Below are positions 1 to 12,052 of a DNA stretch of 64,000 nt, one piece after another. The notes beneath the pieces are model-generated. The model was not told the DNA's origin and ran no database searches. It saw nothing but the letters and a program-made list of their open reading frames with translations. The stretch is from Coffea arabica (taxonomy: Eukaryota; Streptophyta; Magnoliopsida; Gentianales; Rubiaceae): the NCBI RefSeq assembly GCF_036785885.1, contig NC_092326.1, positions 41,068,287 through 41,132,286 of the forward strand, in the 5' to 3' direction. The translations under genes were made by a program, and so were the position numbers. The first letter of the stretch is position 1; the number at the start of each line of letters is the position of its first letter.

Positions 1-1242
1 ATATAATATATGTAAAGAGGCAAGAAATGAAACAATATGCAGGAAACACCATTCATGCTAAATAAATGAATTCAGACCATGAACCAAAAGAGGAAAAAGT
101 TCCTGCTGACTTAAATATTAACAAATCCATAACCTGGGTAAAACTAAACCTTAATGGTAAAAATGAGAGTTTTACGTGAATGTCACAACAAATGAGTAGT
201 TGAGATTGAACTCTATATGCAGATGAGGAAATACTGCTTGGTTGAACTGATCCTTACAAGAGCAGAATAAAGTTAGGATTGGATGCGTATTCTAAAACAC
301 CATTGTCATGCTTCACTTCTACATTTATCCACAACTCCAAATCTTTCCAACCATAGAAGCATTAAAAACACAGACAAACAAGTGAACTGGGGACCCACCC
401 AGTTCAAACCAATGGGCTTTGATGTCAGCTATGAATGTCAATAAATTGAATCATTTAAATTTCATTGTCTCTTTTCCATATCCCCCTCAGAAGCTTTCAT
501 AGGGCATAAAAATATAAGGGATCACATTGATGGTTGACTGAAATTTGTTTTGCAAACAAGTCCTTGTTTTAAATGTCTTACGTCGTAACTTCTCATAGTA
601 ACATCAAGGGATAAAGACAGAAAAGGGAAAAAATACAAGAAGGTTAGGTGATGGATATTTAGTTTTCCTTGATCAAATCAGATACTAAGTTTGTTACTAA
701 TATCAGCCAAGATGCAACAATCGGAAATGGTTCATCTCCTAAGCAATTGAAGATATCACAAATGTTCAATATAGGAAGGTTCAATTGAGTTCACAATTGT
801 AACACCTCTATCTTTCATACTGTGGAGGTCTCTGTCATGACAATTCCGAAACATCCAGCTTAGAACTCATTTAGTTCTAGATACATATATACTAAGAAAA
901 AGAACTTGATCCTTTGTCAAGTAAGAAGATCAGTTAGATACTGAATTGTCGGAGGGACTCAGCAGTGTTTATCATTTCGCTTAAGCAAATTAATCATGAG
1001 AAAGATCTCTTAACAACTTGAGGAAGATTGGGGATTTTCCACGCTTAGAAAGGTATAGGTTTGACATCAATTTGACATATACAACTCTTGAAATACTATA
1101 AGGACAACAAAACTACAAAAAAATTCTCTCCTAATTCCTTGTAGTTTATTCCAATATCTGTTTACCCCTATACATGAACACAAAAATCAAATATAAAATT
1201 TCAAAAACATTTCTGGAAAGATAAATCAAGAGTCAAACTTAC
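1..1242 (-). other. Intron of UPF2, no exon seen
   Basis: The sequence left of the last visible UPF2 coding exon is AT-rich. I find no continuation of the protein here; the stretch after the first MIF4G part, recognisable in Arabidopsis UPF2, is absent on the minus strand. The simplest reading is one large intron that runs off the window, with the rest of the gene beyond position 1. Confidence 0.6.
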
Positions 1243-4200
1243 GCAGAGATGCCACGGTATAGATTGTCATATGATTTTCGCAGTTTTTCGTATGAAGAGG
1301 CATTTTCGTCACTAAGTTCACCTTTAGCATTTATGATCTTTGCATTCTCATGCTCCATTTGGCGAAGTGACTACAAATTTGAGGTGAATTCCATCAGTGA
1401 CAACAAATCATCTGAACTAAAACAACCAGATGCTTCACCCAAGGAAACAGGAAAGCGAAGGCCCTAATGTTCCCCTATATAATTTATATACTGGAGAATG
1501 AGGTCCAAGCACAATTGTCAAAATCTGCATTTTAAAGGTAAAGAGTTATTACCACATGCTCTGATTGAAGTAGTTCAACAGCAGCATCATAATATGTTTG
1601 AAATGCCTTCCTAAAGAACCTTTTCTGTTCTGCCATCACATTGAGGCTCTTAAAAAACTGCACAAAAGATCAGAAATATCATATAAGGATAGACTTATAT
1701 ACTCAGAATCAAAATAAATGGAAATTGAACCAAATGATAGCGTCCAGATTGCATAACTTGAACAATCATGAGAGAATATTTTCCTATAATTGAATTGCTA
1801 TTTTAGTTTAAAAATACCAACATCATATGAACACCAGTAACTGAAAACCCCATCTGACAAAACTTATAATCATGTAACAGATTCCATGTATGTATGTCCA
1901 TGTAAGGAGCACAAGATACCTATTTCCACATTATTCATCACGCTGCAAAAATGGATCACCAACCCCTGTTGAAGAATCCTAACACATATTACTTGACCCT
2001 CCCATAAGAATATAGTCTTCATTGCAAATGTAATACAAATAGTAAAATGAATTAAACTAGGTGCCTGTCCAACTTATAATGCAGTAGACAACAGACACAG
2101 ATTAGAAAAGTCTAATTACCAGCAAACTCTTTAAGTTCTTGATCATCTGAAGCTCATGCAAATCATTTCAAAAGCCATAAAATCTAATGATTATTTTTTA
2201 CTTAAGTGTCGGTGTAAAGGCATTTTACACTAATAGGCTTGGATGCATGCTACATGTGCAAAAACAGAATCTCAAATTTGAATAAAGGTAGCATGTCATA
2301 CATCCAGACCAGGTAAGGGTTAAAAAGGTCCTTACATTGACAGAGTAGAAAAAATAAATCCAAAAGCCAATATGCAAAACTCTGATTACATTAACTTCAA
2401 GAGAGGAAAATATGACAGGAAAGTAGACAAAACTTGCATAGAAACAGGAAAAAAAAACTGCATGGACAGTAAAATTTGCAAAGACTGATATCCTACGAGT
2501 ATAAAGAAACAAGCAGATGTTAATTTGGATGTACACATTTAAAAGAAGCAAAAGAGGGCTTTCATTCGTTGAACAGTGAGATAAATATCCATGAGATTGT
2601 TGGTGAAACCTTCCATTTGATAGTTAAGAAGAATAAAGAACTGATGCACAATTAATGAAGCACAAGGTCACATATATATAGTGTCAAAGCAGTCATACCT
2701 CTTCAAGAACATCTTGTCCAGTCTGTGGAAGCCCAAGGAGATACCTTCCTTGTCGAGCAAAACTAGCAAGAAGGGACAGATTTGTCTGTGTTGCATCACG
2801 GTCCTTAAAATGCTCTAGGCTAGTGAGATCCTTAATAATGTTAACAAAGATGCCACTATCATCTATGACTCCGACAAAGTAAAGCTCCAGTAGAAGTTTT
2901 AAAGTACTACGTTTCTTCATGGCCTTCAAATTCCTGTCTGCCTCTGGGTCTTCACCAGATTTACCAGGAAAAAAGGTTTTCATGAGACCTTGAACCAGAC
3001 TTGGTGAGAAGTCTTTGTATCTCTGATGAAGCAAAGAACAGATCTGTGCAACAAATTGGATCTCAGAGGGGAGGGAAAAGAAGGGGAAAGAACATCTACA
3101 GAAGTGCGTATTAGTAACAAGTATTTTTCTCATAGCAAAAAGATAACTCATGGTCCACAACCGGTTGTGTTACTGTAAATAACAAGTCATCAAATAAAAA
3201 GCTGTAGCAGAAACCACATAAGAAAACAAGCCAATCTACTAGAAATTCAGAACCAGTGTAACAAAAGGACAGAAAAAGAATAAGAAGCAAATGATTCCAA
3301 AGGCTGCATCTCAGACAGGTCAATAATCAACAAAAAGCAACCAATGCACAATCCAGATATGCCACATATTAACATCATAATAGTGCAAGACTGAAGAACA
3401 ACTGAACTGTATTACAACCTCAGCAAATACAAGACTACATTGTCTCTCAAACGAATCCTTGCCCTTGGCTTAAATGAGTAAAACTACCATATAACTAACA
3501 TAACCTTGCATCTGCAATTTAAAGCAGTGAAATCTACAAAATTGTAGAACTTCAAGAAGCCAATAAGACTGATAATTTCATTAAAATTAAGTTAGCAAAA
3601 TATTCAATATTGCAATAGAGTATCTTTAGTATTTCTCAGAAACTCATAACTAAAGGAATGATACACCAACAAACACAATTGCCAGAGAAGGAAAACAGAA
3701 AACAGTACAAAGAGCAATTCAATTGAGTTTGCGCCAATGCACATTGGGGATAAGAGAAGGTATTAAACAGGAAATGAACTATGTTAATAACAAGACTAGC
3801 GACAGAACTTTTTGATTGTATAGAAGAAGCTATTGTGCTATCCTTCCATCTCAGAACATCTATGCTGATACATGATAGGCCAGCACTGAAGTGTAACGGT
3901 AGCCCATTATGAAGCTTAACTTATCAGGATGCATAATTTTAATACAAAAGACACAAGCTCAAAACAAAGTTGGCCAATTTATTGTATGCACAGTCAATTA
4001 GATAGGAAGGATAGTCACCTGAACAGCAGCTTGAATGTCTGCAGATCTAAGTTTTGCATCACAAATAGCTGCCACTGCTTCACTGACAAATTTGCTTAAG
4101 TTAACACTCCGCAAATCTTCCATCAATCCTTCTCGCTGCTCTTCATTAATTTGCTTAAGTTTTTTAATAACAGCTGTGTTGCGTTTAATGCTGGAATCCA

Positions 4201-4745
4201 ATGTTCTAAGAAAACCTGAGTCTGCAATAAAAAGTCATTCACCCAAAACCCAGGCAAGAGAAATTATATCTTAATTTCAAACATGCTTTGTAAATCATAA
4301 ATGCTACACCTATAAAAGCATCAGAGAGAAACTACTCACCAGGTCTTTCAGGGTTCATGTTACTCTGACGAAGTGCCATTTTAGCTTCTACAGACTTCTT
4401 AAATTCCTCAGAACGAGCAACGGCTTCCTGAACCAGATGCTGTATGTTAGAAAATAAAAGGAAAGGTTCTTCAATCTTAAAATTGTAGAAATTATCAAGT
4501 TTAACATCATTTCTGCCTCTAATAATAGAATGATCCTTGTCATACACTTTAAAAAGAAAAATCCAAGAATTGTTAATTGACTATATCAAAAAATTAGAAG
4601 TAAGAAAAGGCTTTAGCACAGTGCCTGCAACTAAAATCAAAATGCAGAGAAAGAATAAAGAAAAAAAAGACTATCAGATCACCTCATCATCATGTTTTTC
4701 ATGGTGTTCACCTCCAGAACGAGGTTCATCCTCAGGGTGTTCCAT
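1243..4745 (-). CDS. UPF2: UPF2, regulator of nonsense-mediated mRNA decay (5' part, partial)
   Basis: UPF2 bridges UPF1 and UPF3 in nonsense-mediated decay and acts in the cytoplasm and at the nuclear rim. Six coding exons read from the minus strand: 4745-4683, 4427-4340, 4221-4019, 3043-2699, 1657-1553 and 1370-1243. All have GT/AG borders and compatible phases, giving about 310 residues. The protein starts MEHPEDEPRSGGEHH. It contains DSSIKRNTAVIKKLKQINEE, then IQAAVQ joined to ICSLLHQRYKDF, and GLMKTFFPGK, all near-identical to Arabidopsis UPF2 from memory. This is the N-terminus and the start of the first MIF4G domain. The last visible exon ends in phase 2 with a good donor (GC|gtaagt), so the gene continues off the left edge and is not truncated by mutation. 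The ATG at 4745 is the first in frame after a 5'UTR acceptor. Confidence 0.93.
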
Positions 4746-5560
4746 GCTGCTGTTTATAGTTGTACGTAAAAACCTACTAAAAGGGAAAAAAAAAACTAAC
4801 ACTTCTTATACTCAAGAGATGATAGAAACAATGAAAAGAAAAGGAGAAAAGGAAAATACAGCAATAAAATTGAAAACCTCACTTTCATGGTAAACAACAA
4901 TTTAGATGAAATGATAGTTGAGGAGATAGTTTATCAGTGTATTTTTTTCTTTTTGCTCCACCCAGAAAAACATATCACGTTGTCCCTTCAACGAAGAGAT
5001 GTCCCCAACATGCATTGGGATTTGGGACATCAAATACAGCTTATTACAAGTTAAAAAGCGCTCATGATAAAAGTTATTCAGCAAGAATATGAAAGAGAAC
5101 ATATTTCTTTCATTTTCCTTCACCTGCCTCTAAACGTGAACAAAAACATTTCATTCACCTTCATATATTGAAAAAAGTGACATTTATTATCGAGAATTTT
5201 CCAACTTGTACATAGCACTAAATTGCCACTCCACAAAAACTAAATTCCTATCGTTTCCGGAAAAAAAAAAAAAAAAGAGAAAGCTAATACTAAAACCCTA
5301 ACCCTCAATGATTTTATGTAGCAGAAAATTTCAACAAAAAACAAAAAGAAAACAGTGCGAAAATTAATCTAAGAAGAAGGAAATTTGGTAACAAACTCAA
5401 GGAGGAAGAAATGGAGGATGGTACGGTAGGGTTTAGCGATTACCTTCGTTAATCGATCGGAAAATTTCAACAGGGAAATGTGGATTGTCTGAATTTGGCC
5501 TAGTGCCAGTGAATTTGTAGGAGTACGATGAAGAAATCGTTGGATTTTGTAGCGAGGAAA
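4746..5560 (-). other. UPF2 5'UTR with leader intron, and promoter side
   Basis: Upstream of the UPF2 start codon lies a splice acceptor (cccttttag|TAGG, exon resuming at 4776), about 30 nt before the ATG. A matching donor (ACGAAG|gtaatc) ends a non-coding exon at 5444. This predicts a 5'UTR intron of 667 bp (4777-5443), a common expression-boosting arrangement in plants. The first exon probably begins between 5450 and 5560. Seen: the splice motifs. Inferred: the transcription start. Confidence 0.6.
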
Positions 5561-5565
5561 AGTGA

Positions 5566-6610
5566 AAGAAACAAACCCAGAAGTAAGAAGAAAGTCGGAG
5601 CGGGTGATCACGAGTTTTGTCAAAACAAGGGAAAGAGAAAAAACGAGAAATTGCCAGTTGCCACGTTGGCCGTGTACTCTAATGTGCTTAGACAGTAGAC
5701 ACGTTAATTTTTGCACATTCTTCCCTGAAAATTGCAATTTTCAATTTTTTTTTTTCCATTTTTAGGTGTGGACTTAAACTTTTTTTTTTTTTGGTGAATA
5801 GTTGAATTTTTTTTTCGAATAAATGTCAGATCCTCCTACTTACCATCGCTTTCATCTTACCAGCCAATCTAATCCAACCCTCTTATGTGATCTTGTTTGG
5901 ATTGCAGTTTTTCGTCGGAAAATTACGTTGTTTTCCGTAATCACATTTCCCTATTATCTTTTTCCCTCACACACATCAAATCGCTACAGTAATTTTTCCA
6001 TGAAAAATCATGGAAAATGCAATTCAAACACAACTTTGCTCATGTAATTTTTTTGTTTGGGTAAGATGTGAAGATAAATTGTACGAAAAGAGAATATTTT
6101 TTTCTTTTTTCTTTCTAATAAGAAAAAGAACACTTGTGACTAAAAATCTCTTATAGTCTCTGAACTTTATATTTTAGATGATATTAGGTTGAACTGGTAT
6201 GCAAAATTCTTTATAGTTTAAACTAATGAAAAATAGAGAAAATGGAAGATACTTCTTCTTTTGTTACGTATATTTTGTTAAAAAGCAAAATAAGTGCAGT
6301 GTATAAAAATAGGTGAAGTGTATTGTACATTCTAATTCTATTTTCTAGATTACTTTTAAACAAGCTGAATTTCGCTTATTGGTAAACTCTCAAGAATTTA
6401 CCTAAAAAAAATAAGAGTAAATTTTATATACATTGATAGTGTATATATACGGTTGGATGTACGATACATATGTAAAATTTGAATTTCAAATTCAAATTCG
6501 AATTATGTGTCATATATTCAATGGTGAAAGTGTATACACTGTCAGTACGTAGAAAATTAATCCAAAAAATAAACTCTTAAGAATGAGTAAAATGTGGATA
6601 AAATACAAAA
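5566..6610. other. Intergenic, AT-rich, no gene seen
   Basis: Upstream flank of UPF2. It contains long T runs near 5740-5815 and AT-rich sequence, with a short inverted stretch around 6420-6545 (tatacactgtcag-like motifs facing each other). That may be a small decayed MITE. No coding signal was found. Confidence 0.5.
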
Positions 6611-6967
6611 GGGATAATTTCACAAACCTCCCATGAGGTTTCTAATAATTACATAGAGCTCTCATTAGATTTTAAAAATTACATATACCTCATCTACTTT
6701 TATTGTTTAGGAATAATTTCAGAAACCTCCCTTGAGATTTCTGATAATTTCATTGAACTCCCCTAAGATTTGAAAATTTACACTTACCTCCCTTGATTTG
6801 ATAGTTTTAGTAACAAAATTCTAAAATAATATTGATTTGGACAATTTTTTAGATGAATACCAAAAAATGTCCTTGTGGAATGAGTTTTAATTTAGAGAAA
6901 ATGCAGTTTTGGTACCCAAACTTTAACACATGAGCAGTTTTAATTCCCAAATTTTGGACAAAAACAA

Positions 6968-7098
6968 GGGTAAAGTACATAAAACCCCCCTGTGGTTAAG
7001 GAAATTGACACGAAACCTCCTCATTGTTTAGAAACTCCCACTTAACCCCCCTGTGCTTTGGACTTGTTTGGCTTTTACCTGCTAACCGGCTGGGGAGC
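6968..7098 (+). repeat. MULE left terminal inverted repeat
   Basis: This 131-bp arm pairs with 21232-21362 with mismatches only at three places (a C/T near the start and two around CACGAAACCTCC/CATTG). It ends at CTAACCGGCTGGGGAGC, after which the two sides diverge abruptly. Confidence 0.95.
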
Positions 7099-8326
7099 TA
7101 GCGAGTGATATTTACGCGACTTAATGGTAACTTGTGTCTAGCAGAAACTCATTTCATTCCAATTTTGTCCTCCATGTCTCTTCCAAGCTTGCACCCACCA
7201 TAGTTGTAGATCTGCAAATGAAAAATTTCGACAGAGATGCAAAACGAAGACCCAACCTCTATTCAATTGGATTCCAGGTCAGCCTAACCCTTCTTCAATG
7301 GGAAAGCAATAGAGCCTTTCATACCTAATTTCGAAAGAGAATGAAAGAAAGGGCTATAGCTTCGTTCCAATTACCAGGATTGCTAGGCGGGAAGCAAGCA
7401 ATGGTTCATAGTAGTTCTAGGTTGGGCACTGATTCTTGAGTGACTCGCAATTCATAGAGAAAAGGGAGCATCTCCAGCTCATTCCGAACTCAGATTCATG
7501 GGCACTACTTGCTACCAATCTGAACTACCTAACATACGCTCTTAATCCCTGGCTTGCTCAATCCCCAAAGGCAGTTCTCAAGGGCCACAAATCTACCTTT
7601 TTGATCCACTTCGCCCATCTTTCTATCGCATAGCTGCATAGTTAGCCTTTCCATCCACAATGGCATCTCTTCTGGGTTTAGTTGGTTAGCAATTGAGGAA
7701 GTCGCCAGACTGATTCGACTCCTTTTGAAAAGGTTTCAGCCAGATCTAGGCCTAATCAAACAGGCAATCAAAGCCTTGAAAAACAAAAAAACTACAGAAT
7801 GTGTAAGCAAGAGAAGGGAGCAAGCAAAGCAACAAACAGATCAGAAAAAGCGCCTGCGGCTTCTGAGCCAATCCCTGAGATTTTGTACCCAGAACGGAAA
7901 AGACGAAGCTTTAGCTTACTTTGGCATTGATCTACGCGCCCTGAATTAGGGCTGTTTACACTGGTAAGGATTTTCTTTGGGCTTTCGTTCGTTGTTGCTG
8001 GTCCCGGGAACGATCTAGAGAATTAGGCGAGAAGCAGACGGTGTGCATTGAAGATGGGTTTTTCCTCAGGAACAGGAAGAAGGAATGCCTACTTTGGAGT
8101 TGGTGCTGCTTTTGTGGACAACGCTTGCTAGCGAAGAATGTTTTGGGATGCGGAATGCTGCTCCAGCGAATGCGAAGAACAAAGAGATCCTGCCGCTAGG
8201 AAAGGAAGGGACGATGCTCAGCCCATGATGGAGGGAAGCCTATTCAAGAGAAATTTCTAAAAATATGATGAAATTTTAAAAAATTCTACAAAGGGGGCGT
8301 TTTGTGTATCGTTTTCTATGTTGGGG
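7099..8326. other. Insert inside the MULE left end, possibly mitochondrial-derived DNA
   Basis: About 1.2 kb separates the left TIR from the first palindrome array, whereas the right side has only about 175 bp. The part from about 7340 to 8230 is richer in GC than its surroundings. Its texture (short purine-rich words such as gaaagaaagggctatagc and gtcccgggaacgatctagag) resembles non-coding plant mitochondrial DNA. Only short frames are open and I recognise no gene. A captured nuclear sequence is the alternative. Confidence 0.35.
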
Positions 8327-8493
8327 ATCTTCGCATTTAGCAAATGCAAGCTCCTAGAGCTCGCATTTGCTAAATGCGAAGTTGACATGAATTTTGACCC
8401 AAACGAAATTAAAAAAAAAAAAAAAAAAAGCGCATACCTCGCATTTTCTAAATGCGAGGTCATGTTGACCTCGCATTTGCTAAATGCGAGGTC
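8327..8493. repeat. Left CGCATTT palindrome array
   Basis: Four copies of a short palindrome of the form (C/T)TCGCATTT-N3-AAATGCGA(G/A), one slightly decayed, are spaced over 167 bp and split by an A-run. The same unit occurs four times in the mirrored position on the right side of the MULE. Each copy could form a 9-bp-stem hairpin or serve as a dimeric protein-binding site. Confidence 0.85.
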
Positions 8494-8799
8494 TACAACC
8501 ACTCATTTCCTTAATTCTTTTTGACGTTTGATTAATACGTATTTGGACTTTTCAACTTTAGTAAATATTTAAAAGTCAGTACCACTAAATATGTCACAGT
8601 TATGATTTCTTGGCTGTAAAGTTGTGTGAATTTCATTTCACTCGACAACAGTGAGACTAACAATAATCATTTTTTGCATTTAAAACAGCGATTGGTGGAT
8701 TAAAAAAATTGGCGAGTTTTGTAGCTTATTTGGAATTAGTCGGAAAAGGGAGAAAATGTTTGGAAAATTGCAGTTGGTGTAATTAGTGCAGAAGTGTGA
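8494..8799. other. Spacer between two palindrome arrays
   Basis: AT-rich spacer inside the MULE. I see no gene, and no similarity to the equivalent right-hand spacer at 20536-20890. Confidence 0.4.
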
Positions 8800-8996
8800 T
8801 GATCCGAGCTCGTATCCTATAAAACCCAGAAGGATCCGACCTCGGGTCGTTTGAAGAGCAAAAAATTAAAACAGGAGATCCGAGCTCGGATCATTCAAGT
8901 TCCAGTTGGATCCGAGACCTCGGATAAACTTCAGCAGTTGTGGATCCGAGCCATGTAGGATCCGAGGACTAAAAGTACAGATACGCCCTCGGATCT
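8800..8996 (+). repeat. Left GATCCGAG palindrome array (inverted partner at 20341-20535)
   Basis: A 197-bp block built from variants of GGATCCGAG-(C)TCGGATCC separated by short spacers. Its reverse complement recurs at 20341-20535 with roughly 80% identity over the full length, including shared spacers such as ATAAAACCCAGAAGGATCCG and AAAAATTAAAACAGG. It is therefore a second inverted-repeat pair inside the TIRs. Confidence 0.9.
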
Positions 8997-10085
8997 GTTC
9001 GCGGATAAAGCAGAAACGAGGGTTCGTTTCTGCACTTTTCAAATATTTCTTCCCTCTTCTCACCGAAACCCTACCCCCTTTTCTCCAATCTTCTATTTAG
9101 TCTATCAAATCTCCAATCCTTCACCATAAACACCTCCGTAACCCTTGTATGATCATAAACCGTAAGCTATTTCACCACAAAACATCATCAAAAGTGGATT
9201 TTGATATTAAAAAGGCAATTTTGGGCCGCACGGAATTTGTTTTATTTGTGGGTAAAATTGGACTTGTGTCTCCCTCATTTGTCATCATTATCATCCTCCA
9301 GCATCCTCATTTACATTTGAGGTAACAATTTGCAATTTCTTTTGAGATTTTATAACTCCTATTTTTGGATATTTTTTTTAGTTTTTGAGTAATTGTGATA
9401 AAAGCTTATTTGTTGAAATTTCTTGATACAATTGTGTTACATTGTGATAATATATACATTTAGTTATGGTTGTTAGCTTAGATTTGAGAAATTTGTTAAT
9501 ATCCTCCTGAAATTTTATAATTTTTCTCATGAAAGCACACTAGACTTTTGTTTGCAATTTCTTGTTTTCGTGTATAATTTGCATTTGTTTGCTTGAAATA
9601 AGTGCATCTTTATGCAAATTGATGATAAATTGTGGCAAGTATAGTGGGTAGTTATGTATTGGTTTGAAGGAAAGTGCCAAAAGTTGAGAATTGTTTGAAT
9701 TGAAGATGTTTTTCGTAAGCCTGATGTAAGACGCTTCGATGAATTGATGTTTGGGGAAGCTTAATGTTATAGCATAGTGTCATTGATAGTCTACTTGACT
9801 TTCAAATTTTATTCCAATGTTACAAATGGTTTTAATTGTCAAAGTATTGGAAGTATTTAGCGTATCATGACAACCTTGTTGGTAATATTCATTCTCAATG
9901 TGAGAATTGTATTTGTGAGGTCTTACGTAGATTTTTTGCTTGAATTTTTGGTAAATGTTGGCAGGTAGTTTAGCCCTTTTTCAAGGGGAAACTCTGCCGA
10001 AATTTTTTTTAATTCTTATTTAATACGTGCGAGCAAGTTTCTACGATTTCTAATGAACGTTCATCTTGCTTTTGGTATAGGTATT
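8997..10085 (+). promoter_or_regulatory. Leader region and 5'UTR intron of the third MULE gene
   Basis: Sequence around 9060-9321 looks like a plant 5'UTR (pyrimidine-rich, cgaaaccctaccc). A donor (CATTTGAG|gtaaca, exon end 9321) and an acceptor (ggtatag, exon start 10081) define a 759-bp intron ending five bases before ATGGCTCGC at 10086. The presence of a spliced leader suggests a real gene rather than a random frame. Splice use is inferred from motifs. Confidence 0.5.
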
Positions 10086-11450
10086 ATGGCTCGCACAAGA
10101 AGGTCTAGAGCACCGACACCTCCATCTTCGTCGACAGAGGAACACACACCTTCCTTGCATGAGGAGTCACCTGAAGAGGAATCTCCGTCACCAGAGCCGC
10201 CACCTCGCTCTCGCCGGAAGACCGCGTCTACTAGCCGTGACGAGTCACCTCCGGACTACGATACCACTCGATTCACCTCGCTTGAAAACCAAATATGGTA
10301 TGAATTCGGCTTAGACAAGGAGATTATCATCGAGAAGCACTTGGCACCGGAAGTGGATGCACACTACCACATCTCCACAGCATTCAAGCGCCTTGGTTGG
10401 GAGAACATCTTACAACTTCCCAAGCATTACTACCCAACCTTGGTCCGGGAGTTCTAAGCCAACGTGGAAAACAAAGAAAGCCACAGTGGCAATGTCATCG
10501 TCTCGTGGGTTCGAGGCAAGAGAGTGGCTCTTACTCGGGATACACTGGGACAGTTCGTCAAACTCAAAGACGAAGGACAAGATATCAAATTGACGAAGGA
10601 GTTCAAGGCGCGAGACCCTTGGCAGGTGGGAGAGGCGGTTGGACGCCTCAAGGGCCAGTATAGAGAGAGAGGAACTGCGAAGAAGCTTACAGTTTACGCC
10701 GATTCATTCGAGCATAGGTACCACCTAATCTTCTACCTGTTTGCCTTCAATGTGGTACCAAAAAAAAGTGGAAAACGGGAGCTCCGCAATAGTGATCTCT
10801 ACTTTTTGGACAAAATGATGCATGGTGTGGGTGCGCAGCTGACCGGCATTCCTCTACCCAGCATTATCATCAGTTATATGCGGACTACAGCTCGCATGAG
10901 GGCCGGCGAGACCTGCTTCGGGTTTCCAAGACTGCTATCCCTCATATTTGAGAAGGTCAAGGTTCCTCTTGGAACCGAGCGAGCTATCGTCACCAGGTCT
11001 GTCGAGGAGGTTAATACCTCTATACTCAAAGCTTTGGGCATTGCTACGGATTTTGGAGCTGCTCTGGTTCGAGACACTGGAGAGGCATCGACTTCCGCCC
11101 AACCTCCTCCGCACACTGAACCACAAGTGGAAACTCGAGAGGCGGAGGCACAGCAAGCTCTTCCTCCTCCTGTTCCTCGACCACCACCTCCTCCGAGATC
11201 AAAATGGCAAGAGCTCCTAAATGCCATTTGTTGTATGGAGGGACGAGTCGTCGAGCGTATCGATCAAATGGAGAGACGGATGACGGAGCGACTAGACAGG
11301 CATGATCGCCGTCTTCGGGCGATGGAAGAACACTTCAACATCCGCCGGTCGCCTACTCCGACACCTCATCAGGAGGAGGGCCATATTGGTACCTCACAGG
11401 GTCCTCACGGAGCGGAGAAGGCAATAGACCCTCGTTCCGAGCAGCCATGA
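10086..11450 (+). pseudogene. Putative plant transposon protein, broken by one in-frame stop
   Basis: The frame starts MARTRRSRAPTPPSSSTEE and is interrupted by a TAA at 10455-10457. It then continues in the same frame to 11450 (454 residues in all, counting the stop position as one). Order: a Ser/Pro/Glu-rich head (about residues 1-60); a globular part with FTSLENQIWYEFGLDKE and, after the stop, ENKESHSGNVIVSWVRGKRV and LIFYLFAFNVVPKKSG; a Pro-rich linker; and a C-terminal Arg/Glu coiled segment with WQELLNAICCMEGRVVERID. It resembles the family called putative plant transposon protein (PF20167), of unknown function. Context LVREF-stop-ANVE suggests a former Tyr codon (TAT or TAC). Readthrough or a recent loss are both possible. 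Confidence 0.65.
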
Positions 11451-12050
11451 CGCTCAGTAGCGGCTTGGATATTTTATTTCTCTATTTTGCTTTTATTTTG
11501 TTAAGACAAGCTTTGTAGTTTTGTTATTGGATTATCTTGTCCAACTTAGGTAGTTTCGTACCACTATGCAATTAGGATTTTTAGTTTTTAGGAAGTATAT
11601 TCGGTTAAATAAGCAAAATTACCTCGCTTGGAAATTTGCATGATTAATGATATTTGTCATTTTCACTTAATTTCGTTAGTAAGTGCTTGATATAGTCACG
11701 ATAAGGCCAAATTGCAACAAAGCTATGCTTAAATGACAAAAGCAGTTGATGCCTAAATTAAAGAATAATATAATTAATTTTCTGCTCCAATGAATCATGT
11801 ACTGGGTAACAAGGGGGCATGCCTTTTACAAATGTCTACAGGAACTTATTTAAGGGTCGTCTAAACGAATTCAAATTAGTGGATTAATGCGTTAATTGAC
11901 TTAACACCGTGAAGGTTATTGAAGTATGAAATTCATGCACGAACTGAAAGAAATGTAAGGGCTAATTAAGAAAGAAACGCAGAACAGATTGGGAGCAAAA
12001 TTGTACAAATACAGGAAAGGCGTAAAAAATAAAGCGTAGGAGTTGCTGCA
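11451..12050. other. 3' flank of the broken gene, nothing recognised
   Basis: AT-rich sequence following the stop of the third MULE gene, probably its 3'UTR and spacer. No further open frame with coding character was seen. Confidence 0.4.
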
Positions 12051-12052
12051 CC

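Noticed and set aside
5290-5310. Telomere-like ctaaaaccctaaccct
   Set aside because: Only one to two units, within the UPF2 leader intron; chance or a telo-box-like promoter word, not a telomeric array.
6420-6545. Separate TIR element left of the nested complex
   Set aside because: Short facing motifs exist but no clear boundaries or duplication; too weak to call.
8327-8493. CRISPR-like array of regular repeats
   Set aside because: Plant nuclear DNA, only four short palindromes with irregular spacers, and an inverted partner array; transposon structure explains it.
10464-11450. Independent gene starting after the stop at 10457
   Set aside because: It would need a GTG start, and the same frame upstream continues the protein family, so it is the second part of one broken gene.
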